A stretch of DNA of 64,000 nucleotides from Streptosporangium amethystogenes (GTDB taxonomy: Bacteria; Actinomycetota; Actinomycetes; Streptosporangiales; Streptosporangiaceae): assembly GCF_000721075.1 (NCBI RefSeq), contig NZ_JOEQ01000011.1:186001-250000 (forward strand), written 5' to 3'. Position numbers and translations under genes: made by a program. Shown one piece after another: positions 33,496-42,855 of this stretch (positions within the stretch are counted from its first letter, which is position 1; each line of letters begins with the position of its first letter). Under the pieces are notes generated by a model. That model saw only the letters and a list, made by a program, of their open reading frames with translations, was not told where the DNA came from and did not search any database.

Positions 33496-35613
33496 TCACA
33501 GCGCGACCCCACCCGAAGGCAGCTGATTTCTGTCGGCCACCGCTGTGAAATGGTCATGTAGTTCAGCATGCCGGAGCTGATAGAACGGGCCGACCGCGCG
33601 TAGCAGGCCGAGCTGGTGCATTTCATCGAAGAACCTCATCGTGCGCACCGGCAGATCGCCCGAGATGGCCAAGAATATGAACGTGATCCAGGACGTCAAC
33701 CAGACATGCTGTGACCGCTGTATCAGACCGGCACTGCCTCCGACTGTCACCCCCAGTCCAATATCACTCCAGATGTCTCGCGGCCCGGGGAAATATGAGA
33801 ACACCCAGTCCGAGGAGATTGCCAAAACCGCCCCAAAAACCAGTGCTCCCATCAGTTGAAGTCCTACTAAAGACCGGTTGATTTTCCAGGCGGATAGGGG
33901 GGTGAGAGCGTTGGTGAACTGCGGAAGCCGATCCACCGGCGCCTGGCCGGAATTCTTTGACGGGGACTTCGCCTGCAGCGCTAAGCCAACCCAGAGGGTG
34001 AGCGTAGAAGTCACGGCTACGAAGATCCCGGCTCCGATCCCCTGAATGGCCGCCACCCCTACTGCCAAAGGCAGGCTCATCGTGAGAAATGCGGGAGTAA
34101 TACGGCCACTGTTCTCGCGTAGCGCCGTGGCGACGCGTCGCCAGATCCATAGCCGCCTCAACTCCGGTGGCTCGGGTGCGTCGATCGATTTTCCGAACGC
34201 GAAGCCGAAACCGGCGACAAGTCCAAGTATCGGGCTCCCGGCCAGCGCGGCAGCGGCCGCGACAGGTAGTGCATAAACAAGTACGACAGCCAGCGAGACG
34301 ACCCATCTAGGTGGCATCCTCAATCCGCCCTGCCGGGGCTGGTTTATCTGCCACCAGGCAAAATCGGGCGCCCCGCGCTCCGCGGCGTACGTCGCAAGTC
34401 GGCCCAGCCACTGGCGTATCCGCTCGGCATCCCAGGCTCGTGGGATTTTCCGATGAGTCCTCCCCGACAGCTTCTGGGCGATCAGCAGTGCTTCGATGAG
34501 GTTGTCCATCAGGTGCGCGCGCAGTGCGGGAACGTCGTCGCGGTAGACCGTGAACAGCGGGGTCGGGTCCCGATCCTGGTCGATGTACACCGTTCGGATC
34601 AGCCACAGTCCCAACGCGGTCGAGGATATGGCCGCTGGAGCAGGCGCCGCGCCGGTCCGCAAAGCTTGCAGCAGAGCGCTCCAGGGCTGCGGAGGGTGAG
34701 GCGGGAGGCAGGTGGCCAGATAGTCACCGGCGACTTTGGGGGTCAGCGCCTTGGGGGCGATGACAGCGGCGGCCCGGACCGCACGTCGTGCGTTCATGAC
34801 AGCGTCGGAATACTCGACGGTGCGGGAGGTGATGATTACCTGATCCCGCGGAGCCAGGGTTTTGCCCAGCTGGGTGATCACTTTCGCGCGAGCGAGTTCG
34901 GGCAGCTCGTCCAGGCCATCAAGAATAGCCAGGATATGACCACCCGAGACTAATATTTCCGCAGAATCGCGGCCTTGGTCGGGCATTTTCGGAGCCAGAT
35001 AGTCATTCCGTAGACGCTCCGCGATCCAATCGTGTAAGCGCGGATAGAGCTCCGTATCCCAGTCGGCGACCGGTAGCAACATCGGCACCGGCTCCGCCGG
35101 CTTGCGGGTATCGATCAGCTGTACGAGGAGTTGAACAGCCAAGGTGGTCTTTCCCGTCCCGGCGCCGCCGGTGATGACCAGGCGACGGCGGGGCAGTCGG
35201 CGGAAACAGGTGGCCAATGCGGCGATGTCGTCAGATCGGCCGGTGAAGGACAGTTCACCCTCGGCGATCAGGTGCGGGTGGTCCATAAGTTTGGCCCGCT
35301 GGGTGAGATGCCAGGGGACGGGAATCGGCGGATCGCCGAGAGACCGTTTTGCTATCTCGGCATTCCAGAAATCGACCACCAGCCCCGCCAGTCGCTCCTT
35401 GACCTGTGTGAGATCCCCGGCGGCCGGAGTCGAGACGCGTGTGATCAGACGGGTGACGTACCACCCGGCGAAGGCCAATACCACGGTGACCACGATCCAC
35501 GGCCTGCTCCACACGCCTGCGTTGAGCACTTGATTGACCGCTACGCTAAGGGCGACTGGAAGAAGGACCCCCGCCGACGATAATGCGGCGGACCGCAGAC
35601 CCGTACCCGTCAT
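33496..35613 (-). CDS. NACHT-domain NTPase with membrane segments
   Basis: A 705-residue STAND NTPase. Two N-terminal hydrophobic helices (about residues 10-30 and 38-58) precede the NACHT domain, with Walker A GGAGTGKTT near residue 150 and Walker B LAILDGLDELPE near residue 230; ITSR near residue 265 is the sensor motif. The C-terminal half has several further hydrophobic segments (about residues 425-460, 520-550, 590-615, 640-660) instead of leucine-rich repeats. Such proteins act as intracellular sensors, some in phage defence. The effector is not obvious and could be the membrane part itself. The TPR gene follows on the same strand. Confidence 0.85.
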   Translation of the reverse strand: MTGTGLRSAALSSAGVLLPVALSVAVNQVLNAGVWSRPWIVVTVVLAFAGWYVTRLITRVSTPAAGDLTQVKERLAGLVVDFWNAEIAKRSLGDPPIPVPWHLTQRAKLMDHPHLIAEGELSFTGRSDDIAALATCFRRLPRRRLVITGGAGTGKTTLAVQLLVQLIDTRKPAEPVPMLLPVADWDTELYPRLHDWIAERLRNDYLAPKMPDQGRDSAEILVSGGHILAILDGLDELPELARAKVITQLGKTLAPRDQVIITSRTVEYSDAVMNARRAVRAAAVIAPKALTPKVAGDYLATCLPPHPPQPWSALLQALRTGAAPAPAAISSTALGLWLIRTVYIDQDRDPTPLFTVYRDDVPALRAHLMDNLIEALLIAQKLSGRTHRKIPRAWDAERIRQWLGRLATYAAERGAPDFAWWQINQPRQGGLRMPPRWVVSLAVVLVYALPVAAAAALAGSPILGLVAGFGFAFGKSIDAPEPPELRRLWIWRRVATALRENSGRITPAFLTMSLPLAVGVAAIQGIGAGIFVAVTSTLTLWVGLALQAKSPSKNSGQAPVDRLPQFTNALTPLSAWKINRSLVGLQLMGALVFGAVLAISSDWVFSYFPGPRDIWSDIGLGVTVGGSAGLIQRSQHVWLTSWITFIFLAISGDLPVRTMRFFDEMHQLGLLRAVGPFYQLRHAELHDHFTAVADRNQLPSGGVAL

Positions 35614-35868
35614 GTCATCATCTTGGCATTCCGTTGCCCTGCGAAAACCGCAAAGACAAAAACGACTGAATGCGGGAAACTCCCGGGGTACGGTCCCGAC
35701 GGCTGCTTCGCCGCTTCTGGCCTCGATCTTCGCGTGGTCGGCTGAGAGTTGATTTCGCTTCCTGGCCGGCGTGCCGGCCCGGCTGTCGCGCCGGGTGCAC
35801 GGGGTGCGTGGGGTTCCACGAACCCAGGGTGTCCTCCCTGGTCCGAGTGCTCGCCGAGGCGGTGCGTG

Positions 35869-36798
35869 CTAGGGGCGAGGCCGGTCCAGGTCGAACGTCA
35901 CGCCGGCCAGGCGGATTGTGCGCACCCCCGGATCCTTGAGCAGCTCACGCAGCTCGCGGACCGAGCTGAACTGGTCCACGTAGCCGTAGGCGAGCCCGGC
36001 CTCGGCCGCCTTACGCAGCCGGTTCAGGGACAGGTCGAAGGAGCGCAGGTTGGCGTTGTCGTGGTCACGCAGCAGGCCGACCCAGTCGCGGAACCGCGGC
36101 AGGCTGCCACCGCACATCTCATCGGTCATGTCGCCGCCCTTGCCGAGGTCCAGCGCGTCGGTCCAGTAGTCGAAGCCCCAGGTGATCGGGAGGGAGCCGG
36201 GTCTGCGCTCGTACACGACCTGTTCGGCACAGGAGCGGTACCGCTTTACGAACGCCTTGAGGTCGGCCTCGCCGAGCGGCTGCTCGAACTCCACCACCGC
36301 CAGTGCGCTGAGGTCGGCGGGCAGCCGGGCGAGCACCGCGCGCACCTGGTCCTTGGTCGTCAGTGTGGTGCCGACGTTGAACAGGGACTGGGAAAGCCTG
36401 GTGTTGGCGGTATGGCCCAGCGGCAGGCGTCGCACGCGGCCGAAGAAGTCCTGACTGATCGTGTACGTCTCGCTCCCGACCGGCCAGGCTCCGACCGGCC
36501 CCATGGGACGCGCGGCCACCTCGAACGACATCGATACGGGCGTGGTCTGGCAGCAGGAGCCGATCGTCACCGCATAGGCCGGGTTGTAGATCTTGAAGGC
36601 GGTGCCGAGCACGGTCTGCATGCGGCGTTCCCGGTCGCCGCGGGTCTGCAGCAGGGACGAGCCCTCGGTCGCGGCCACCGTGAGCAGCGCCAGCACGGCC
36701 AGGACGAGGGCGACCGTCCTGTACAGCCCCCGCCGGACCGCACGCCGGGTGCGCTTGGGATCGAAGTCCGGCAGGTCTGGCATCTCAGGCATGTTCAT
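35869..36798 (-). CDS. Membrane protein paired with ECF sigma factor
   Basis: A 309-residue protein with a short N-terminal region (MNMPEMPDLPDFDPKRTRR), one transmembrane helix near residues 26-46 and a large external domain containing a CCQTT motif. The ATG overlaps the stop of the sigma gene (ATGA), so it is its likely regulatory partner. It lacks a zinc anti-sigma motif. A duplicate of its last codons and downstream flank survives at 23037-23210. Start chosen for the overlap; the frame is open further to 36843. Confidence 0.8.
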   Translation of the reverse strand: MNMPEMPDLPDFDPKRTRRAVRRGLYRTVALVLAVLALLTVAATEGSSLLQTRGDRERRMQTVLGTAFKIYNPAYAVTIGSCCQTTPVSMSFEVAARPMGPVGAWPVGSETYTISQDFFGRVRRLPLGHTANTRLSQSLFNVGTTLTTKDQVRAVLARLPADLSALAVVEFEQPLGEADLKAFVKRYRSCAEQVVYERRPGSLPITWGFDYWTDALDLGKGGDMTDEMCGGSLPRFRDWVGLLRDHDNANLRSFDLSLNRLRKAAEAGLAYGYVDQFSSVRELRELLKDPGVRTIRLAGVTFDLDRPRP

Positions 36799-37279
36799 TG
36801 GTTCTCCCCGTAAAGGTCGGCGAAGGCGGCCCTGGCCCGCCACACCGCGGTTTTGATCGAGTTGTGCGACCTGCCGGTCATCGCGGCCACCTCCACCATC
36901 GAGAAGCCCTCGAAGTAGACCAGCGTGAGTAGCCGGCGCTGCTGCTCGGGCAGCCGCTCCAGCGCGTCGCGCACGTCCAGCGATTCCACGTGGAGCGGCG
37001 GCACGCCCAGCTCGTCGGGGTTCGGGAGGGCCAGTTCGCGGTGGCTCCTGCGTACGTGATCCACCAGGGCGTTACGCGCGATCGTGAGCAGCCACGCCGC
37101 CGCGTTCTCCCCCCGCCAGCCGAGCAGTGCCCTGGTCGCCTTGATGAACGTCTCCTGCGCCAGGTCCTCGGCGAGATGCGGATCACGGGTCCTGCGCAGG
37201 AGGAACCCGCACACGAGCGGCCAGTGCTCGCGGTACAGCTCCTCGATGATGTCGCCCCCCGAACGGTTTCGATTGTCAC
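36795..37279 (-). CDS. ECF RNA polymerase sigma factor with apparent frame break at its start
   Basis: An ECF sigma factor with region 2 (EELYREHWPLVCGFLLRR, then LAEDLAQETFIKATRAL) and region 4 (ALERLPEQQRRLLTLVYFEG, then MTGRSHNSIKTAVWRARAAF). The intact frame as written begins only at GTG 37214, inside region 2. Upstream residues IIEELYREHW are clearly part of the protein but have no start in that frame. A GTG at 37279 would supply one if the run of six G on the minus strand (37255-37260) were seven. The gene is coupled to its membrane partner by an ATGA overlap. Confidence 0.8.
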
Positions 37280-37599
37280 GTCACATGCAGACGCCACCGC
37301 GGCGGGAATGGTCACACGGCTTTCCGGCCAATGCGCCGGAAGCATGACATCGCAGCCGAGTCAGGGTCGGGCCACACTCGATCCTGCCGGTCATATCGAG
37401 GGTCCCGGAACGCGATACCTCCGCCCCGCGTCGCGAAAGCCGTCCGCAACGACACGCCTGCTCGATTCCGGACGGCCGGGACGACTTTCACCGTGACCTT
37501 CATCCCGTAGATCACACAGTGTCGACGCGATAACCCAGAGCTACTTTTGGAGCTGGGGTCACGTTCGGGAGAAGGCCTCCGATCAGGTGTCACCTGCTC

Positions 37600-37820
37600 G
37601 GACAGCAGCACCGGCCCGACGGTGATCTCCGACGTCAGGCAGCCCGGCGACCTGTTCGACCGGCTGGTGGAACTCTTTGAACCCATCCGGGACGTCGCGC
37701 TGTTCTACTATGTCGGCCACGGCCAGATCGACCTCTTCGACACCCTGTGGCTGGGGCTGGTGGATTCCCGTCAGGAAGCCACCCGGCGCAGGACCACCAG
37801 CCTGCCCTTCGGCGTCGTGC
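37600..37820 (+). pseudogene. Caspase-like (peptidase C14) remnant
   Basis: The frame reads PGDLFDRLVELFEPIRDVAL, then FYYVGHGQIDLFDTLWLG and RRRTTSLPF. YYVGHG is the histidine motif of caspase-like peptidases in actinomycetes, and the region after it fits the same family. The part with the catalytic cysteine is absent, replaced by the hairpin and the end of the convergent LamG gene. It is probably a non-functional fragment. Confidence 0.5.
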
Positions 37821-37827
37821 GGCATGC

Positions 37828-37865
37828 AAGGTGTGGCTTGCGCGCGAGCGCGAAAGCCACACCTT
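37828..37865 (-). terminator. Hairpin after the LamG/Fn3 gene
   Basis: AAGGTGTGGCTT and its exact complement enclose a GC-rich 14-base loop. It begins four bases beyond the stop of the minus-strand gene ending at 37870. Confidence 0.75.
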
Positions 37866-37869
37866 CTCG

Positions 37870-39858
37870 TCAACTAATCGGTATTCCCATGTCGGCCTTG
37901 ATCTGGGCCGGGGTCAGGGCGGAGTTGTAGGCCCGGACCTCGTCGATCTTGCCGAGATAGGAGTCGGAGCTGCCGCCCGTTCTGATCCAGAAGGTGCCGC
38001 TGGTGCTGGACAAATCGAAAGTACGCTTTCCTATCGGCCCCGCCAGTTCGCCGTTGACGTAGAGAATGAGGGTGCCACCGTCGAAAACGACCGTCAGGTG
38101 GCTCCAGACCCCGACGGGCAGGGCGGTGGTGGCTTCGGTGCCGACTATTTCACTTACGCCGTCCCTGGTGCCCATTGCCCTGGCGTATGGAAACGGGTAC
38201 CCCGAGGTGGAAGCGTCCAGCTCGAACCAGTGGCCATTCTGTGCCGCCGTCCAATCAAGGAGTCCCTGGGTTGTGTCCATGCGCGCGGGGTTGACCCAGG
38301 CGGACATGGTCATGCTTCTGTTCAGCCGCAGCGACGTGGACGGCCCCGCGAAGATTTCGCCAAGTATGCCGGTGAACTCCATGGACGTGCCGAACTTGCC
38401 GGCCGCCCATGTGCTGCCGCTCATGACCGTACCGGTGTTGCCCAGGCCGGAACTGTCTCTTACGGTCATGCCGCTGCCTTCGTTCATGCCGTAGGCGGCG
38501 ACCAGGGTTTGGGAGAGATCGGGAGCGGCTCCGACCGTCGCGGCCGCTTCCACAGGCGTGCCGCGCTGGCCGACCGTGTCTACGTGGAGAACCTGGTAGT
38601 AGTAGGTGCCGGCCGTCGGTACGGTGTCCAGATACTGCGGTATGTCTTTTCGCGGGTGCACCCTGATGAGGGTCGCGTCCGATGGGGTGAAACCGGTATT
38701 CGTCGATCGGTGGATTTCCGTGGAGACGATCCCTTTGTCGTCTGAGCCGCCCTGCCACTCCAGAAACGTCCAGCCGCTGCGACCGGACACCTTCAGCTCC
38801 GTCGGCGCGGTGGGCGGGCTGTCGGGGGCCGGCACCTGGGCAGAAACCTGGTCGGAGGCCGGGCCGAGCTGGCGCGAGGTGTCTTGCGCGCGCACCCGGT
38901 AATAGTACGTGCCGGCGGATGCGAGGACATCCGCGTAGGACGTGGTGGTGACGGTGGTCACCAGGGTTGAACTCGTGGGGGTGAAGTCCGCCTCCTTGGA
39001 CCTGTGCACCTGATAGTCAACGACTCCGTCGTCATCGGTGCTCGCCTGCCAGGAGAGCGCGGCCTTGCCGTATCCCGGGGTGGCGACCAGGGCGCTCGGC
39101 GCGGTCGGCGGGCCGTTCAGGGGAGCGCCGGTCACCGACGTGGTCATATCCGCGTTGATCTGGGCTGCGCTGAGGGCCGTGTCATAGACCCGTACCTCGT
39201 CGATGAGGCCGCCCGCCGGGCTGATGGCGAACACGTTGGTAGTGATGGCAATGAGGCCTTGGACGGGCTTCTCGGCCACCATTGCGCCGTTGAGATACAG
39301 GCGCAGGGCCTGGCCGTCATAGGTGGCGGCGAGATGGCTCCAGGTCTGTATGGGAAGGCGCGGGAAGGGAAGGGGTGGGAGGGTGACCTGGCTCGCGGTC
39401 GGAGTGGAGACAGATGCCGTGGCGGACGTGGCAGACGTGGCGGCCGTGAGGCCGTAGGCGCCGCCCTTGGTGATCATCCATCTCTGGCTCTGCGAACTCG
39501 TGGGATTGACCCAGGCTTCCACTGTCATCGCCGAGGTGAGGCGCAGGGATGGGGCGTCCTGGACGGCCACCCTGCTCGACGTGTGGATCGGGGAGATGGC
39601 CTTGCCGTACTTGCCGCCCGCCCATGTGATGCCGATGGCAGTGCCGGTGTTGCCGTGGCCCGAGGCGTCGGCAACGACCGTGCCGGTGCCTTCGTCCAGG
39701 CCGTAGGCGGCCACCGGGACGGGATCGTCTTCGGCGAGAGCGGCTTGCGGAGCGGATAACAGTGTCGTGCTGAGCAGGAGTCCCGCGCATGCGGAAAGGA
39801 CTCGCTTGTACTGGCCCAATGATGCTCCCCGTTGAAGAAATCCCCGATTCTTATACAT
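37870..39858 (-). CDS. Secreted LamG-Fn3-Fn3-LamG protein
   Basis: A 662-residue secreted protein. The signal peptide covers about residues 1-42 (ending AALA). Two LamG/concanavalin-like domains (about residues 47-240 and 450-660) each begin AAYGxxEGxG and end with IDEVRxYNxALxxAQIxADM. Between them lie two fibronectin type III domains (about residues 255-345 and 350-440). Such proteins bind or present carbohydrates or matrix components outside the cell. No catalytic domain is visible. The upstream region has an unusually AT-rich stretch. Confidence 0.88.
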   Translation of the reverse strand: MYKNRGFLQRGASLGQYKRVLSACAGLLLSTTLLSAPQAALAEDDPVPVAAYGLDEGTGTVVADASGHGNTGTAIGITWAGGKYGKAISPIHTSSRVAVQDAPSLRLTSAMTVEAWVNPTSSQSQRWMITKGGAYGLTAATSATSATASVSTPTASQVTLPPLPFPRLPIQTWSHLAATYDGQALRLYLNGAMVAEKPVQGLIAITTNVFAISPAGGLIDEVRVYDTALSAAQINADMTTSVTGAPLNGPPTAPSALVATPGYGKAALSWQASTDDDGVVDYQVHRSKEADFTPTSSTLVTTVTTTSYADVLASAGTYYYRVRAQDTSRQLGPASDQVSAQVPAPDSPPTAPTELKVSGRSGWTFLEWQGGSDDKGIVSTEIHRSTNTGFTPSDATLIRVHPRKDIPQYLDTVPTAGTYYYQVLHVDTVGQRGTPVEAAATVGAAPDLSQTLVAAYGMNEGSGMTVRDSSGLGNTGTVMSGSTWAAGKFGTSMEFTGILGEIFAGPSTSLRLNRSMTMSAWVNPARMDTTQGLLDWTAAQNGHWFELDASTSGYPFPYARAMGTRDGVSEIVGTEATTALPVGVWSHLTVVFDGGTLILYVNGELAGPIGKRTFDLSSTSGTFWIRTGGSSDSYLGKIDEVRAYNSALTPAQIKADMGIPIS

Positions 39859-39990
39859 ATTCTATATTTTTTTAACAAAACTGTGCGGACCCGGACGCGT
39901 AACCGGTTGGCGAACTCAATGCGCGGTCGATCGGCTCGCTCACGTAAGCCCCCTAGTGTCCTGCGCCGGTAATCCATCGTTAGATCCTGT

Positions 39991-40584
39991 GTGAACTCTT
40001 CTTCCGGTGAGCCGGTGCGTCGTCGGGGTCCGAAGTTGGAGCCGTTGCTGCTCTCCAATGAGGAGCGCGCGGTGCTGGGGCGGTGGATGCGGCGGGCGAA
40101 CTCGGCGCAGTCGTTGGCGCTGCGGGCGCGGATCGTGTTGGCGTGCGCGGGCTCCGAGGTTCCGCCGATCGTCGGGGTGGCCAGGGAGTTGAGAGTGGCG
40201 CCCGACACGGTCCGCAAGTGGCGGCGGCGATTTCTGGCCGATCGGCTGGACGGGTTGATCGACGAGCCCCGGCCGGGGCGGCCGCCCACTATCGCCGTCG
40301 AAGAGGTGGAAGCGGTCGTGGTGGCGACGCTGGAGGAGATCCCGAAGAACGCCACGCACTGGTCGCGGACATCGATGGCGGCCCGCAGCGGCCTGTCGAA
40401 GTCCACCATCGGCCGGATCTGGAGGAAGTTCCAGCTCAAGCCGCACCTGACCGGCACGTTCAAACTGTCGACCGATCCGTTGTTCGTGGAGAAGGCCTGC
40501 GACGTGGTGGGGCTGTATTTCAACCCGCCTGAGGGCGCGGTGGTGCTTTCAGTGGATGAGTCGGGTCGGACCGGGGCGCGGTGA
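39991..40584 (+). mobile_element. IS630-family transposase, truncated
   Basis: The first 190 residues of an IS630 transposase: helix-turn-helix domains (LRARIVLACAG, VRKWRRRFLADRLDGL, LSKSTIGRIWRKFQLK), the linker LTGTFKLSTDPLFVEK and the start of the catalytic domain, VVLSVDES, with the first aspartate. Similarity ends there, so the rest of the DDE domain is missing. Remnants of an IS3 element follow. The element is inactive. Its left end is probably near 39955. Confidence 0.85.
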
Positions 40585-40678
40585 CACCATCGCTGGTGTT
40601 CCGTTTCCCCGGCCCGCCCGCCGAACCGGACGTGCCCATTTCTGAGCATCCGGCTCTCCACGTGTTCGTGCCGCTAGG

Positions 40679-41141
40679 TCAACTGACGCCAGCCGGTGAG
40701 GCCGGCCACAGCACGCCCTGGCCGGTGAGGATCCTTGTCAGGTCGGCGACCCACAGCCGGTTTGGCGCGGACGCGGAGAAGTCGCGGCAGACCAGGTCCG
40801 GCGCCGCCTGATGACGCGGGTCCTGGCGGGTGGAGCCGGTCGTGAAGCCCTTGCGCATGAAGGCGCCCTGCAGCCCGGCCTGGCGCATGAGGCGCTCGAC
40901 CCGCTTGCGGGAGACGCGGACGCCGCGTCGGCGCGGCTCCAAGTGGATGCGTGGTGAGCCGTAGGTGCCGGCGAACTCGTGACCGGCCCGGATCTTAACG
41001 ATCTCCTCCAGCAGCAACCGCTCGTGCGCTGGGCCGGGCGACGCGCTCACGCCATCCGTAGTAGGTGGAGACGGGCACGCCCAGGACCCGCAAGATGAGT
41101 TCGATCGCGGCAAGGCCGGGGTGGGTGTCGATGAACCTCAT
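40679..41141 (-). mobile_element. IS3-family orfB remnant
   Basis: The minus strand starts MRFIDTHPGLAAIELILRVL at ATG 41141, overlapping the orfA stop. Near 41035 the frame changes, and another frame continues LLLEEIVKIRAGHEFAGTYG, RVSRKRVERLMRQAGLQG and NRLWVADLTRI before ending. The HTH_21 region and the first catalytic Asp are present; the rest of the integrase core is lost. It is a pseudogene by both frameshift and truncation. Confidence 0.8.
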
Positions 41142-41446
41142 GACCGCCGCCGGGTCAGGTCGAACTCCTGGGCGAAATAAGCGCTGGCCGCCCGCAGGAT
41201 CTCGTTGACGCGCCGCAGTTCGGCGTTCTCCTTGGCCGGCCGCCGGTTCTCCTCCAGCACCGCGGTGCTCGGCAGGTCGTCACGCTCGCCGTGATCGGCC
41301 TGGTCCTGCCGGATCCAGTTCCGCAGCGCCTCCCGGTGGATGCCCAGTTGGTCGGCCAGGTGCGCGATGACCGGCTTGGGCTCGGCCTGCCGATACAGCC
41401 TCATCGCGCGCTCGCGTAGCTCCAGCGGGTACTTTCGCTTCCCCAT
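41138..41446 (-). mobile_element. IS3-family orfA
   Basis: A ~102-residue helix-turn-helix protein typical of IS3 orfA: MGKRKYPLELRERAMRLYRQ, LADQLGIHREALRNWIRQ, a leucine-zipper-like ENAELRRVNEILRAASAYFA and a basic end. ATG 41446 matches family starts; the frame is open to 41485. It appears intact but its orfB is broken. Confidence 0.82.
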
Positions 41447-41820
41447 AATCGAGACCTTTCCCATGATCCGTGGACCATGATCCAAAGCCTCCGGAAAAAC
41501 GGGGGAAGCTCACACCACGACCACCGCCGCGGCCAGTATCGTGACGCACAGCCCAGTGACCGGTATCCACCAGCGGATGGGGGGTCGGCTCATCCCGACA
41601 TCATCGACGGCGTCCGGCACTGGCGGCCTTCACCACAGCTCATCTCATGCTGAATCGTGACCCCGAGACACCTGGCTGCGATCATGATGATCAAGGTTTG
41701 GAGACCATCTCAGCGTTGACGGTGGAGCGGGGTGACGGTACCTAGCGGGATTGCGCGGGGCAGACCGGGCGTTCAACACCGAGAAGACCTACGCCGGCCG
41801 GGTCGGGCGATCGAGGGCGA
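41447..41820. other. Region between IS3 remnant and LysR gene
   Basis: It holds the presumed left flank of the IS3 element and about 300 bases with no convincing gene. No terminal repeats were recognised. Confidence 0.35.
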
Positions 41821-42711
41821 CTATGACGACGACACATCGATCACGCGGTCGCGTAACCATCGGTGAGCCGGGTCCGCGTCGAGCCGGACGTGCCACATCA
41901 ATGACACCGTCACCTCGGGAGCATGGAAGGGTAACTCGAAGGAGTACATTCCTCGCCGCAGGTTAGCGGTGTGACGCTCCGGAACGGTGGCGACCAGGTC
42001 CGAGGCCTCCGCCAGCGCCAGCGCGGCGCTGAAGCCGTCTACAACCGTGACGACCTCCCGCTCGTTGCCTGTCGCGCGAAGGGCCTCATCCACCAGCCCC
42101 TCCGTCAGGCCGCGCCGCGAGACGTGCACGTGCCGCGAGGAGGCGTACCGGGCCGCCGTCACTTTTCCGGTGCTCAGTGGGTGCTGGCTTCGCACCACCC
42201 CGATGAAGTGGTCGGTGAACAGGGGCTCGCTCAGCATGTCGGGGGGCAGAGCGTGCTCGATGACGCCCGTCTCGAGGTCGAGCATGCCCTCGCGCAGGGG
42301 AGCGGTGTCCTTCTTGGTCTTCTGCAGGAACCGCAGCCGCACGCCAGGCGCCACGCGGCCAACCTCCGCCACCAGCGCGGGCCCGAACCTCTCCACGAAC
42401 CCATCGCTGCTACGCAAGGCGAAAGTCCGCTCCAGCGTCGCTAGGTCGAGCCTTTCGGCCGGCCGGAGAACGGCTTCGGCCTCCTGGACCAGGGTGTGCA
42501 CACGGTCGCGCAGTTCCAAAGCGCGGGGCGTGGGCACCAGCCCTCGGCCGGCTCGCACCAGCAGCGGGTCGCCCGTGGCCCGCCGCAGCCGCGCGAGCGC
42601 GCGACTCATCGCGGACGGGCTGAGCGCAAGCCGTTCACCCGCGCGCGTCACGCTGCCTTCCTCGAGCAGGACGTTGAGGGTAACCAGCAGGTTCAGATCG
42701 GGACGGACCAT
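41821..42711 (-). CDS. LysR-family transcriptional regulator
   Basis: A 296-residue LysR regulator with an N-terminal winged helix-turn-helix (LNLLVTLNVLLEEGSVTRAG, LALSPSAMSRALARLRRATG) and a C-terminal substrate-binding domain. It is divergent from an MFS exporter gene with 144 bases between, the usual arrangement when the regulator controls the transporter in response to the exported compound. A CAT-6-ATG inverted motif in the shared region could be part of its operator. Confidence 0.93.
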   Translation of the reverse strand: MVRPDLNLLVTLNVLLEEGSVTRAGERLALSPSAMSRALARLRRATGDPLLVRAGRGLVPTPRALELRDRVHTLVQEAEAVLRPAERLDLATLERTFALRSSDGFVERFGPALVAEVGRVAPGVRLRFLQKTKKDTAPLREGMLDLETGVIEHALPPDMLSEPLFTDHFIGVVRSQHPLSTGKVTAARYASSRHVHVSRRGLTEGLVDEALRATGNEREVVTVVDGFSAALALAEASDLVATVPERHTANLRRGMYSFELPFHAPEVTVSLMWHVRLDADPAHRWLRDRVIDVSSS

Positions 42712-42855
42712 GTGCGAAGGATCTCACGGATCAACTGGGGCATGGCGTTTCATGCACAAATGGCTTTCTATCTTTGCGCCTTCCACCAGGTCAAAGCGGG
42801 ATCTAGGTTCATTGCGACCCCATCGCCCCGCCGACTCCAGGAAGAGGCCGTCATC

